Shown piece by piece: positions 1 through 8,016 of a DNA stretch of 64,000 bases. The first letter of the stretch is position 1, and every line of letters begins with the position of its first letter. The stretch lies in assembly GCA_963717195.1 (NCBI GenBank), contig CAVQVR010000012.1:186001-250000 (forward strand), given 5' to 3'. The position numbers and the translations under genes are program-made. The notes under the pieces are model-generated. The model saw only the letters and a program-made list of their open reading frames with translations. It made no database searches and was not told the DNA's origin. Source of the stretch: JACDAE01 sp963717195 (GTDB lineage: Bacteria; Chloroflexota; Ktedonobacteria; Ktedonobacterales; Ktedonobacteraceae).

Positions 1-53
1 AATCCACGTTATACCGAATTTCCCAACAAGCCACATAGCATCTGGAGTACCGT

Positions 54-1295
54 TTATTCCTTGCCTGACACTTCGGAACATGTTTCTAACTTTTTCCCCT
101 GGCTCTTTTCCCAGAAAAGGTGATGAGGAGCAAAGATTTTTAGTCGCGAGATCTTCCAGGGAAGCGGTTGCGAGCGTCCGACCAGGTGGCTTAGCAGAGG
201 AATATTGATCAATGTGATGCTAATCGACATCGCCGATCCTGCTACGAGAAACCAGGTAAGGAAGACACGGACGACAACGGGCCAGCTCACGGGCATCGCG
301 GGCACGAGCCACTTCAGCAGTGCATTCAGAATGAGGGCGTGGATCAGGTAGACACCAAACGAGGCATCGGACAACGTATGCCAGAAACGATAGCCTTTTG
401 GATGTCCTTGTTCATCTGTGCGGCTGGCCCAACTACATACCAAGCAGAGGGAAAAGCCAATCACTGCCAGGCAGTAGATCACCATAACTGGCTGCAATAC
501 CGAGGTCGCGTAAGCAATTGATTCGTGATTGATATTGACCTGAACATAAAAATGCGTCCAGAGCACGAGAATGGCCACGATCAGTACGCCGGTGATCAAC
601 TGAGCGTGACGGAGCAGGAAAGAGCTCACCTGCTCGAAGTACAGGGCCGTCACACCCCCAAGGATAAAGTAGAATGGGTACACAAACACAAAGCGATTCT
701 GATATTGGTTGATTGTGTTCCAGATACTTGATGGAGCAAATGAAGTTGCTTGTAATGTATGATAATCGACATAATAGAGCCCCACCTGGATGACAAAGCT
801 CACTGCCAGTACTACCCAGGGATGGCGAGCAGCATACTTCATAAAAGGCAGAAAAAGCGGAAAAATGATGTAAAACTGGATGGTGAGCAGGATATAGTAG
901 AGTTGATACGATGCGTTACCATTGAGAAGATCAAGCGCTGTCGTCTGCACAAAATGTGTTGGTGAGATCGATGGGGAATTGGTCCAGACATAGATTGCCG
1001 TCCAGATACTATAGGGAACAAGTACACCAATACCACGCCGTTTCCAGAACTGCTTGAAGGAGAATGGTTTCCCATAATAAACATAGACCATGGCGAAAGC
1101 AGTGACAAACATGAAGACCGATCGTGTATAGTGCAGGGAGGTCAAAATAACATTTTGTAACTGCGTACCCGCACTGATTTGATTGAGGTAGCTGGTAAAG
1201 GCGACCACGTGTACAGCAACAACTCCAAGAGCCGTCACTGCACGCAGTGGATCTAAGTCGTAGACGTAACGACGAGTTTTGCGTACACTTTCCAC
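54..1295 (-). CDS. membrane acyltransferase, family 3
   Basis: A 413-residue polytopic membrane protein with about ten hydrophobic segments. It opens with the short basic stretch and the DPLRAVTALGVVAVH segment typical of acyltransferase family 3 (OafA/WecH-like), where the conserved His on the first helix is needed for O-acyl transfer from a cytoplasmic donor to a sugar or lipid at the membrane. Length is normal for the family. The GTG start lies 10 bases after the stop of the upstream acyl-CoA synthetase gene, so the two form an operon; the pairing suggests the ligase once supplied an activated acyl donor. The acceptor cannot be told from sequence. The last about 25 residues are a basic cytoplasmic tail. 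Confidence 0.85.
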   Translation of the reverse strand: MESVRKTRRYVYDLDPLRAVTALGVVAVHVVAFTSYLNQISAGTQLQNVILTSLHYTRSVFMFVTAFAMVYVYYGKPFSFKQFWKRRGIGVLVPYSIWTAIYVWTNSPSISPTHFVQTTALDLLNGNASYQLYYILLTIQFYIIFPLFLPFMKYAARHPWVVLAVSFVIQVGLYYVDYHTLQATSFAPSSIWNTINQYQNRFVFVYPFYFILGGVTALYFEQVSSFLLRHAQLITGVLIVAILVLWTHFYVQVNINHESIAYATSVLQPVMVIYCLAVIGFSLCLVCSWASRTDEQGHPKGYRFWHTLSDASFGVYLIHALILNALLKWLVPAMPVSWPVVVRVFLTWFLVAGSAMSISITLINIPLLSHLVGRSQPLPWKISRLKIFAPHHLFWEKSQGKKLETCSEVSGKE

Positions 1296-1305
1296 TTTTT
1301 TCGTC

Positions 1306-2871
1306 TCAATTCTCTATTAATACTGCATTTTCGCGTGTAGTTCTTGCCTGCTCTCTGGCACGCAGGAGTCGTCGTTCAACTTTTCCGGTCGCGTTTTTGG
1401 GGAGCGCATCGAGCACGATAAAATCGATGGGTATTTTAGGCGTGCTGAGACGCCGGGTGAGATGCTGGTAAAGCGCCTTCCTGACTTGGGAGTTCCAGTT
1501 CTCTTGTACAACGATATACGCCACCACCTGTTCGCCGTAGATGGGATCGGGACGACCAACCACTGCCGCCTCCAGTACGCGCGGGAATGTGAGAAGGACC
1601 TCCTCAACCTCGCGGGGCGCAATATTCTCACCACCCCGAATAATAACCTCACGCAGGCGCCCTGTGATAAACAGATACCCATCTTCATCGAGATATCCCA
1701 GGTCGCCCGTCCGGAACCATCCATCCTGAAAGGCATCATTGCCTGCATGTTCGTGATACGCCTAAATCACGCTCGGCCCCGCAACACAGATCTCGCCATT
1801 TTCGCCCTGTGGTATGTCTCGCAATTCTGCCTTCTCTTTATCCGTACGGGGGGAACAGATGCGCAGCGACACTCCAATCGGCAGGCCAGCGGAGCCAGGT
1901 TTGTGTAGACCAGGCGGTAAGGGATTCGCTACAATCTGGCTTGCAGCTTCTGACAATCCATACGTTTCGATCACTGGAATACCGAAACGGGCCTCGAAAG
2001 CCTGAAGATCGGCGGCGGGCAGTGATGCTGAGCCAGTACGCACGAAGCGCAATACAGAAGGTATGAAGTCAGGCACATCCGTTCTCAGCAGCATAGCAAC
2101 AATTGTAGGCACGATGCTGGCCCAGGTGATCTGGTAATGCTCAATCCACCACCAGAAATTCCGGCTACTGAAACGCTGCGCGATTACTACTGCGCTACCA
2201 GCCAGAAGAGAAGAACACAAGCTCACAACAGGCGCATTGACGTGGAAGAAAGGGAGCACCGTTAATCCACGATCTTGCGTTGCTAATTGATGGCTGGAGC
2301 AAACGTGACCGGCGGTCCAGGCAATCTGACTTTCACTCAGGACGACGCCTTTCGGTTCTCCGGTCGTTCCTGAGGTCGACAGGCAAACGCGTCCCTCTTG
2401 TGGGGTCATCCTCGTCTGTACCTGGTACGGAGCATAATTGATCAGCGCATCGCACATTTGCAGGGTGATGATTCTGGCTGTGGGACAACGAAAACGCTCT
2501 GCATTCTCCATTTGCTCTACATAGATGATATCAGGCTTATATTTGTTCACCATTCTGACTTTTTCTTCATCGGATGCCTGTGGAGATAGAGGGATGAGTT
2601 GATGACCGCCGCTTAAGGCACTGAGCCAGATGACAGCGTTGACCAGGCCACCTGGAAGAGCAAGAGCGATACAGCGTGGAGCATTCCCCAGAAAGTGTCT
2701 CATTGTATTGACTGCAGCAAGCGCATGCGCGTAGGGAATTTCGCGCCCTGTTTCTGCCTCAATAAGAAATGGTGCCTCTGGTTGAGTTCTGGCCCACTGA
2801 CACAACGCTTTATAGAGAGAGCCATCTGCAGCCTGATATGTGCTCTTTCTCTTCTCTTTTATTTCTAGCAT
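1306..2871 (-). pseudogene. AMP-dependent acyl-CoA synthetase, interrupted by an amber stop
   Basis: One reading frame of about 521 codons encodes an ANL-superfamily acyl-CoA synthetase but is interrupted by a single TAG at 1762-1764 (minus strand). Before it lie the P-loop STSGTTGEPKG and the YGLSEAA motif. After it, in the same frame and without any shift, come the hinge motif GWFRTGDLGYLDEDG and the C-terminal NATGK segment with the catalytic lysine. The break falls right after GPSVI, where relatives normally read on into a GY-type motif, so a CAG-to-TAG change would explain it. The truncated 369-residue product would lack the whole C-terminal domain and should not complete adenylation or thioesterification. 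A sequencing error is the alternative. It is first in an operon with the acyltransferase. Confidence 0.85.
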
Positions 2872-3302
2872 CTTTTATATTGCCTTTCGTCCCATATCAG
2901 GCTATCCCCTGTCAGCTAGCAGGATTTTTGTGTCTCTATGCCTGGATTTTTTCTCTGATCGATAGGTAGAATTGTTCTTCTGCCTTATCCTGACAGTTTT
3001 TATTTTGACATGTATTACTGAAAAATGAGCGGTGAAGAGTTGAAGATTTGCTGAATAAGGCATGCAGGTGGTAACTTCTGTTTCGTGAAGCAGAATTCAG
3101 CAAATCTTCAGTTGTGTCTGCTATAAATGGTATCAGACAGTTTAAGAAGCTCGTTAGTGAGAGTATCCAAAATCAATTTTCATACGTACATGTTTAAGAC
3201 AATTCCTCAATACGTAGAGGAGAGGTAGCCCGCATGGACTAGATGAGATCGTAGTAGGTAAATAACAGTAGTGGTTCACTACCACATGAGAAGATATTGG
3301 CT
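2872..3302. other. divergent intergenic region
   Basis: About 430 bases separate the acyl-CoA synthetase gene (leftward) from the response regulator (rightward). No coding frame is convincing. The main structure is the long inverted repeat at 3041-3110. No sigma-70 promoter with good spacing is obvious on either strand. The sequence is A+T-rich, as expected for a promoter region. Confidence 0.6.
3041..3110. repeat. 16-bp inverted repeat, possible cruciform
   Basis: TGAAGATTTGCTGAAT at 3041-3056 is perfectly complementary to ATTCAGCAAATCTTCA at 3095-3110, with 38 bases between. A smaller dyad (CTTC/GAAG) lies inside the loop. There is no T-run after either arm and both flanking genes point away from it, so it is not a terminator. 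A MITE relic or a wide-spaced operator are both possible. No flanking duplication is visible. Confidence 0.7.
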
Positions 3303-4004
3303 ATGATGATAACAGGCGAGAAAAGCAATACACGCAGGCAACCAACGGTCCTGATTGTGGATGATGAGTCTCAGATTGTAGATTTTTTACAGGTGGGTTT
3401 TACCTATGAGGGCTTCAATGTGTTTGTAGCGACAACGGGTCCCGAGGCGTTGCAAGCTGCATTGGCACAGACCCCTGATATTATCATCCTCGATATTATG
3501 CTCCCAGGCTTTGATGGGCTAGAGGTGGCACGGCGCTTACGGAAAGCGAAAGATGTAGCCATCATCATGCTGACGGCAAAAGAGGAAGTTGATGATCGTG
3601 TCGTAGGTCTTGACATGGGGGCCGATGACTATCTCACGAAGCCGTTTGCGTTCAAAGAGTTGATGGCACGTGTGCGTGCCGTTATGCGGCGGCATGGTGA
3701 TAACTTCGCAGATATTCTTACGTTTCAGGAAATCACGCTGAATCGCGGGACGCGTATCGTTACACATAATGAACAAGATGTGGAATTAACCCCGCGCGAA
3801 TTTGACCTTTTAGAGTTGCTTCTTATGCATCCGCGTCTGGTGCTCTCGCGTGACATTATCCTGGCGCGCGTCTGGGGGTACGATTACGTTGGAGATGACA
3901 ACATTATCGAGGTCTATATACGACACCTGCGTGAGAAATTGAACGATAATCCACCGCGTTTGATTCAGACAGTGAGGGGTATAGGATATACTCTCAGGGG
4001 GTAA
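3303..4004 (+). CDS. OmpR/PhoB-family response regulator
   Basis: A 233-residue response regulator. The N-terminal receiver domain carries the acidic pair in VLIVDDE, the phospho-acceptor Asp64 in ILDIMLPG, and the conserved TAKEE and KPF segments. The C-terminal winged helix (about 135-232) ends in the standard IQTVRGIGYTLRG. The ATG at 3303 is preferred over an upstream TTG because GAGAAG lies 9 bases before it. The histidine kinase begins 9 bases after the stop, so the pair is co-transcribed and surely cognate. It resembles the MprA/CutR type; the stimulus and regulon are not evident. Confidence 0.92.
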   Translation: MMITGEKSNTRRQPTVLIVDDESQIVDFLQVGFTYEGFNVFVATTGPEALQAALAQTPDIIILDIMLPGFDGLEVARRLRKAKDVAIIMLTAKEEVDDRVVGLDMGADDYLTKPFAFKELMARVRAVMRRHGDNFADILTFQEITLNRGTRIVTHNEQDVELTPREFDLLELLLMHPRLVLSRDIILARVWGYDYVGDDNIIEVYIRHLREKLNDNPPRLIQTVRGIGYTLRG

Positions 4005-4013
4005 GACAAACAT

Positions 4014-5573
4014 ATGTGGAGAACAAAGCAGGTACTACGCAACTGGGGAAGCCGAATACCCATTCGTTGGCGCTTAATTATAGTTTCACTGGGGTTGTTT
4101 ACGCTCCTATTAAGCGTACTAGGGGTGGTGATTTTGTTCGCTGCAGAAAAGACGCTTGATATGAACGAGGCAGAGGCTTTATGGAACGAGGCAGGATTAG
4201 TAATGAAAAGCGTCAATCACAATGAGCATCCCAGGATATTCCCATTGACCTTCCCCAGGTTTTCGGCACCTTCACCTGCTCCCATTTCTCCCTATTTACT
4301 GAATGCAGCAGAGATACTGGCGCAAAAGCTTGCCAGCGTAAGAAGTGAACCAGCCATTCTCTCACCACAAGGGACTGTTCTTGCACCTGGCAATGATTTT
4401 CTATCAGAACTCCCTCCTGTCAAGCTTTCTCCATCACTTGTACAGCAGACGTTAGTTGGCACTCAACCGGGAATTCACTATTTGTTAGCACCTGACATAC
4501 AAGGGAAGTACCAACTCGTTATTCTTTTACCACTTGTGAACGCAGGCCATACTGTCGCAATATTGCAAATCAGTACAATGGATCAAACAGGTGCAATTAT
4601 CAATCTATTACGCCTAATCCTCTTTTTTGGAGCTATTGGTACAGTAAGTATTGCGACAGCATTGACGATTCCCCTTGTTAATGCTGCGTTACGGCCACTT
4701 GTGGATATGGAGCGTACCAGCAGACTTATTGCTGAAGGAGATCTTTCTTTGCGACTTGATACAACATTGACCGATGATGAGATCGGACGCCTGGGGCATT
4801 CTTTCAACCAGATGGTAACAGAGCTTGAAAGGGCCTTTCAGCGCCAGAAGCGTTTTGTCGCCGATGCATCTCATGAGCTCCGTACCCCGCTGACAGCACT
4901 CGGTGGGAGTCTAGAAATGTTACTGCTTGGAGCCGATAGTGGAGACAAAGAAGCATCGCGGCGCCTGCTACGAGGTATGTACGTAGAAGTCAAACGTATG
5001 CACAGGTTAGCAGAGGATCTGCTGGTTCTCACTCGTCTTGATGAGGGGCAGGCCAGGTTACGGGAAGATGTGGTCGATGTACACGAGATCATTGATAAGG
5101 TCTATAACCAGGCACGACAGTTGTCGCATGGACAAACAATCAGTCGTGAAGTTGCCTTAAATATTCCCTCTCTACGAGTTGATGCAGACCGGATACAGCA
5201 GGTTCTGCTGAATATTGTCGATAATGCGCTGAAATTTACGTCTGCGAATGGGAGAGTAGATCTCTGCGCATTTTATAAAAAAGAGGAAGAGTTTGTTATT
5301 ATTGAAATACGCGATACTGGAAAAGGTATCCCTCCAGAGGATCTGCCTCATGTCTTTGATCGCTTCTACCGCGCAGATCCATCACGAAGTCGTATCTCGA
5401 AGAGTGTTGGAGGAAGTGGCCTGGGGCTTGCAATTGCAAAAGAATTCGTTGAAGCGCAAGGGGGAAAAATCGCGATTAACAGCCAGTTGGAAGTGGGTAC
5501 CACTCTTACGCTTCGTCTTTGTGCCGTTAAACCAGCTTTTGAGGAGATGGAGAGGAGAAATTTGGTACAATAA
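4014..5573 (+). CDS. HAMP-domain sensor histidine kinase
   Basis: A 519-residue membrane sensor kinase. There is one transmembrane helix near residues 22-44, an extracytoplasmic sensor of about 150 residues, a second helix near 195-220 and a HAMP domain to about 270. The dimerisation domain has the phospho-acceptor His287 in SHELRTPLTALGG. The ATPase domain shows the N box (NIVDNALKF), G1 (DTGKGIP), F box (FDRFYRAD) and G2 (GGSGLGLAI). All catalytic motifs are intact. It is coupled to the response regulator just upstream. The sensor region is proline-rich (FPRFSAPSPAPIS) and matches no ligand-binding domain I recognise. Confidence 0.93.
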   Translation: MWRTKQVLRNWGSRIPIRWRLIIVSLGLFTLLLSVLGVVILFAAEKTLDMNEAEALWNEAGLVMKSVNHNEHPRIFPLTFPRFSAPSPAPISPYLLNAAEILAQKLASVRSEPAILSPQGTVLAPGNDFLSELPPVKLSPSLVQQTLVGTQPGIHYLLAPDIQGKYQLVILLPLVNAGHTVAILQISTMDQTGAIINLLRLILFFGAIGTVSIATALTIPLVNAALRPLVDMERTSRLIAEGDLSLRLDTTLTDDEIGRLGHSFNQMVTELERAFQRQKRFVADASHELRTPLTALGGSLEMLLLGADSGDKEASRRLLRGMYVEVKRMHRLAEDLLVLTRLDEGQARLREDVVDVHEIIDKVYNQARQLSHGQTISREVALNIPSLRVDADRIQQVLLNIVDNALKFTSANGRVDLCAFYKKEEEFVIIEIRDTGKGIPPEDLPHVFDRFYRADPSRSRISKSVGGSGLGLAIAKEFVEAQGGKIAINSQLEVGTTLTLRLCAVKPAFEEMERRNLVQ

Positions 5574-5633
5574 ACCAATCGCTTTCCTCTCCTTAACGAC
5601 CAGAGCTACTGATCAGTTGGTTGATACATAACC

Positions 5634-6074
5634 CTAGCGAATATGTTGCTTATATGCATAGATAGTCGTACGCATCAGGCGAACAAATTCGACAACAGAG
5701 AGCGGCTGACGTTGGGGGCGAATGGCTTTATAGGGTGGGAGCGCCCCATTGGTGGTACTCCAGATGAAATTGACCAGGAAATACGCTTCGACCAGGCGTA
5801 CCAGTGCTCCATCTTCCTGGCTTTCTTTCTCCTCTTTCCCTCGGGAGGGATAGTGTTCGATATAGCGAATAATGTCTGGATTGAGCTGAAACGTATTGAC
5901 GACCTGCGTGGCCAGTGTCTCAGGAGATCGAGCAATTGACCATTCAAGGTTATCTTGCACTTCGGTCGCGATCACCAGCACCCGGCTATTGGCGGTGAAT
6001 ACCTTCAAGTGACAGGCGGCTTTCGTGTGGGCACGAGGCACGTAGTAAAATCTGTCGTCGAAAATAATCTGCAT
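5634..6074 (-). CDS. conserved-looking hypothetical protein with a C10 tract before the start
   Basis: A 146-residue soluble protein of unknown family. The first 60 residues look like a small beta-rich fold (MQIIFDDRFYYVP, LKVFTANSRVLVIATEV); the rest is helical. It has no signal peptide or membrane segment. The ATG at 6074 is preceded by GAAAGGA and then exactly ten C residues, so the whole spacer between ribosome-binding site and start is a homopolymer. It lies 40 bases downstream of the Ser/Thr kinase stop on the same strand and may be co-transcribed with it. It converges on the histidine kinase. Function unknown. Confidence 0.6.
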   Translation of the reverse strand: MQIIFDDRFYYVPRAHTKAACHLKVFTANSRVLVIATEVQDNLEWSIARSPETLATQVVNTFQLNPDIIRYIEHYPSRGKEEKESQEDGALVRLVEAYFLVNFIWSTTNGALPPYKAIRPQRQPLSVVEFVRLMRTTIYAYKQHIR

Positions 6075-6084
6075 GGGGGGGGGG
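6075..6084 (-). repeat. poly-C tract between ribosome-binding site and start codon
   Basis: Ten consecutive C residues on the coding strand fill the whole spacer between GAAAGGA (6085-6091) and the ATG at 6074. It is the only homopolymer of this length I noticed in the window. Slippage here would change Shine-Dalgarno spacing rather than reading frame. Confidence 0.85.
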
Positions 6085-6114
6085 TCCTTTCAAAATCTAT
6101 CTCGTATATTTTAT

Positions 6115-7047
6115 TTATCCTGCCTGATCAATAATTGTCTCACTGGTAAAGGGTAATGGAGACATGAACTGGCGATGGGAAGAGATCTTTAGCGAGATAT
6201 CGGGAACTGAGGCAGGCTGTCGTTGTGGCTGATAGGCCTGCTCAAGGGCATGTACGAAATCCTCTACATCAGAAAAGCGTTGTTCAGGCTCTTTCGCCAG
6301 AGCTTGCCGCACTACCTGCTCGAAGGCCGAGGGAACCTCCAGGTGTTTCTCGCTGAAGAAGGGAGGCGGAATGAAAAGATGTTGATGGACAATCTCATCA
6401 AACGATCCTGTAAAGGGCCAATCGCCGCAGAGCCATTCATACACGATAATCCCTAGCGCGTAGAGGTCACTGCTTTTGTGTGGCTTGCCCTGCAACTGTT
6501 CAGGAGCTGCATAGGGGACCGTACCTTCAAAGTCGCGAAATGCAGGAGTGTTAGAAGTAAAATCCTGTGAGACAACAGCGATGCCAAAATCCGTAAGCAT
6601 CACGTTGTCGTTTGCCCCAAGGAGCATATTATGCGGTTTGACATCGCGATGAATGAGATTGTGTAAGTGGGTATAATGGAGCGCACTGGCGATCTGTCTG
6701 GTATAATGCAGGACAAGCGGAATTGGCAGACGGGTTCTCATGGGATAGCGCTGCCTCAGCGTTCCATTAGCGGCATAGTTCATAATCAGGAACGCGCTCT
6801 CTTCCACCATCCCAAAATCAAAGACCTGCACAATGTGAGGATGGTGCAAATGAGACAGGAGCGAGGCCTGCGCAAGAAATTTTTCAACTTCATCACCTGC
6901 ACTCCGCCTATCCAGTAACTTGACTGTTGCCTCTGTATGAAAAAGGGTATGTTCTGCCAGATAAATCTCCGCAGTACCACCTCGACTCAGCAGACGCTTC
7001 AAACGGTAATTGCCGATACATTGATCCAGGCGCTGGTTTTCACTCAT
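6115..7047 (-). CDS. eukaryote-like serine/threonine protein kinase
   Basis: A soluble Hanks-type kinase of 310 residues. It shows the glycine-rich loop (LLSRGGTAEIYLA, with Ser in place of the first Gly), ATP-binding Lys43, the catalytic loop HRDVKPHN (Asp135), the metal-binding DFG (Asp153) and the APEQ substrate motif. Unlike PknB-type kinases it has no transmembrane helix or PASTA repeats; only a short tail of about 40 residues follows the kinase domain. The ATG at 7047 gives the family-like opening MSENQRLDQCIGNYRLKRLL; a GTG 33 bases upstream is possible. The small unknown gene at 5634-6074 follows and could be a partner or substrate, which is only a guess from position. Confidence 0.9.
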   Translation of the reverse strand: MSENQRLDQCIGNYRLKRLLSRGGTAEIYLAEHTLFHTEATVKLLDRRSAGDEVEKFLAQASLLSHLHHPHIVQVFDFGMVEESAFLIMNYAANGTLRQRYPMRTRLPIPLVLHYTRQIASALHYTHLHNLIHRDVKPHNMLLGANDNVMLTDFGIAVVSQDFTSNTPAFRDFEGTVPYAAPEQLQGKPHKSSDLYALGIIVYEWLCGDWPFTGSFDEIVHQHLFIPPPFFSEKHLEVPSAFEQVVRQALAKEPEQRFSDVEDFVHALEQAYQPQRQPASVPDISLKISSHRQFMSPLPFTSETIIDQAG

Positions 7048-7243
7048 GTAAAAAAATATCTCGTCCCATAGACTGATCACCCCGTGCCAGAGCTCATTAC
7101 TATCCTCTTAAGAGTGTAGTAGAATAGGATGGTTGTGTCAACTTGTTGCAATCTATTCAGTACTACTGTTCTTAATGATCGCTGTTTACAAGCCCATGCG
7201 GATGCTTTTTAGGATTTGAGATTGCAACCCGAACCACGTCCAG

Positions 7244-7281
7244 ATACGTAGATACTTATAGAATACGTAGATACTTATAGA
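7244..7281. repeat. 19-bp tandem duplication upstream of the TerC gene
   Basis: ATACGTAGATACTTATAGA occurs twice head-to-tail (7244-7262 and 7263-7281), 23 bases before the start at 7304. It may be a duplicated regulator site or a recent slippage event. No manganese-riboswitch consensus is visible around it. Confidence 0.8.
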
Positions 7282-7303
7282 AAACGAAAGAGGGCGCGCA
7301 TAT

Positions 7304-8002
7304 ATGGTTGAATGGTTGAGTGCGCTGGGAGGAATTATCCTTGTGGACCTGGTCTTAAGTGGCGACAATGCGCTGGTCATTGGTGCCATGGCAGCCGGGC
7401 TTCCGCACCAGCAACGATGGATGGCGATTCTGGCTGGGGGTGCCGGGGCTGTTATTTTGCGCATCGGCTTTGCGATTTTGGCGAGCTTACTTCTACAAAT
7501 TCCTTTTGTGCAGGCTATCGGTGGCGCAATCCTGCTCTGTATCGCCATACGTCTGCTGATGAGCCGCATCGAGAAGCACCCTTCCTCTTCCCCCAATACG
7601 AGAACTGAACAGGTAAAAAAGAGCTTTCTGATGGCTCTGGTGACGATCTTGATAGCCGATGCGACGATGAGCCTGGACAATGTATTGGCAGTGGGCGCAA
7701 TGGCACATGGTAATATCCCTATCCTGGTGGTTGGCCTGTTGATCAGCGTGACCTTCCTCTTGCTTGGCAGTGCAGTGATATCTGAGCTGATCAATCGTAT
7801 TCCGTTGCTGCTTGATGCGGCCAGTCTGGTATTAGCATGGACGGCGTCAACGCTGCTTTTGAGCGATATGCGTTTTGGGCCTGTGCTTGATCATGTGCCC
7901 TGGTCAGATTTTGTGGTTCCGGTCATCACTCTTGGCATCGTCCTTGTTGCTGATGTCGTATTACGCCTGCAAGAGCGCGGCATTGCTTCCATCAAGAGAT
8001 AA
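7304..8002 (+). CDS. TerC/YjbE-family integral membrane protein
   Basis: A 232-residue membrane protein with about seven helices. It has the paired acidic motifs of the TerC/YjbE family, DLVLSGDNALVIGAMAAGL near residue 12 and DATMSLDNVLAVGAMAHG near residue 120, arranged as two inverted halves. YjbE-group members export manganese or metallate secreted enzymes. Length and motif order match YjbE rather than the longer TerC/Alx proteins. GAGGG lies about 10 bases before the ATG. It stands alone between the divergent kinase gene and the convergent ThDP enzyme gene. The 19-bp tandem repeat upstream may be regulatory. Confidence 0.88.
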   Translation: MVEWLSALGGIILVDLVLSGDNALVIGAMAAGLPHQQRWMAILAGGAGAVILRIGFAILASLLLQIPFVQAIGGAILLCIAIRLLMSRIEKHPSSSPNTRTEQVKKSFLMALVTILIADATMSLDNVLAVGAMAHGNIPILVVGLLISVTFLLLGSAVISELINRIPLLLDAASLVLAWTASTLLLSDMRFGPVLDHVPWSDFVVPVITLGIVLVADVVLRLQERGIASIKR

Positions 8003-8016
8003 TTTCAGTCCATGTC

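Noticed and set aside
7186..7794. A 202-codon open frame on the minus strand
   Set aside because: It is antisense to the TerC-family gene, whose motifs are clear; the frame has no ribosome-binding site or recognisable domain.
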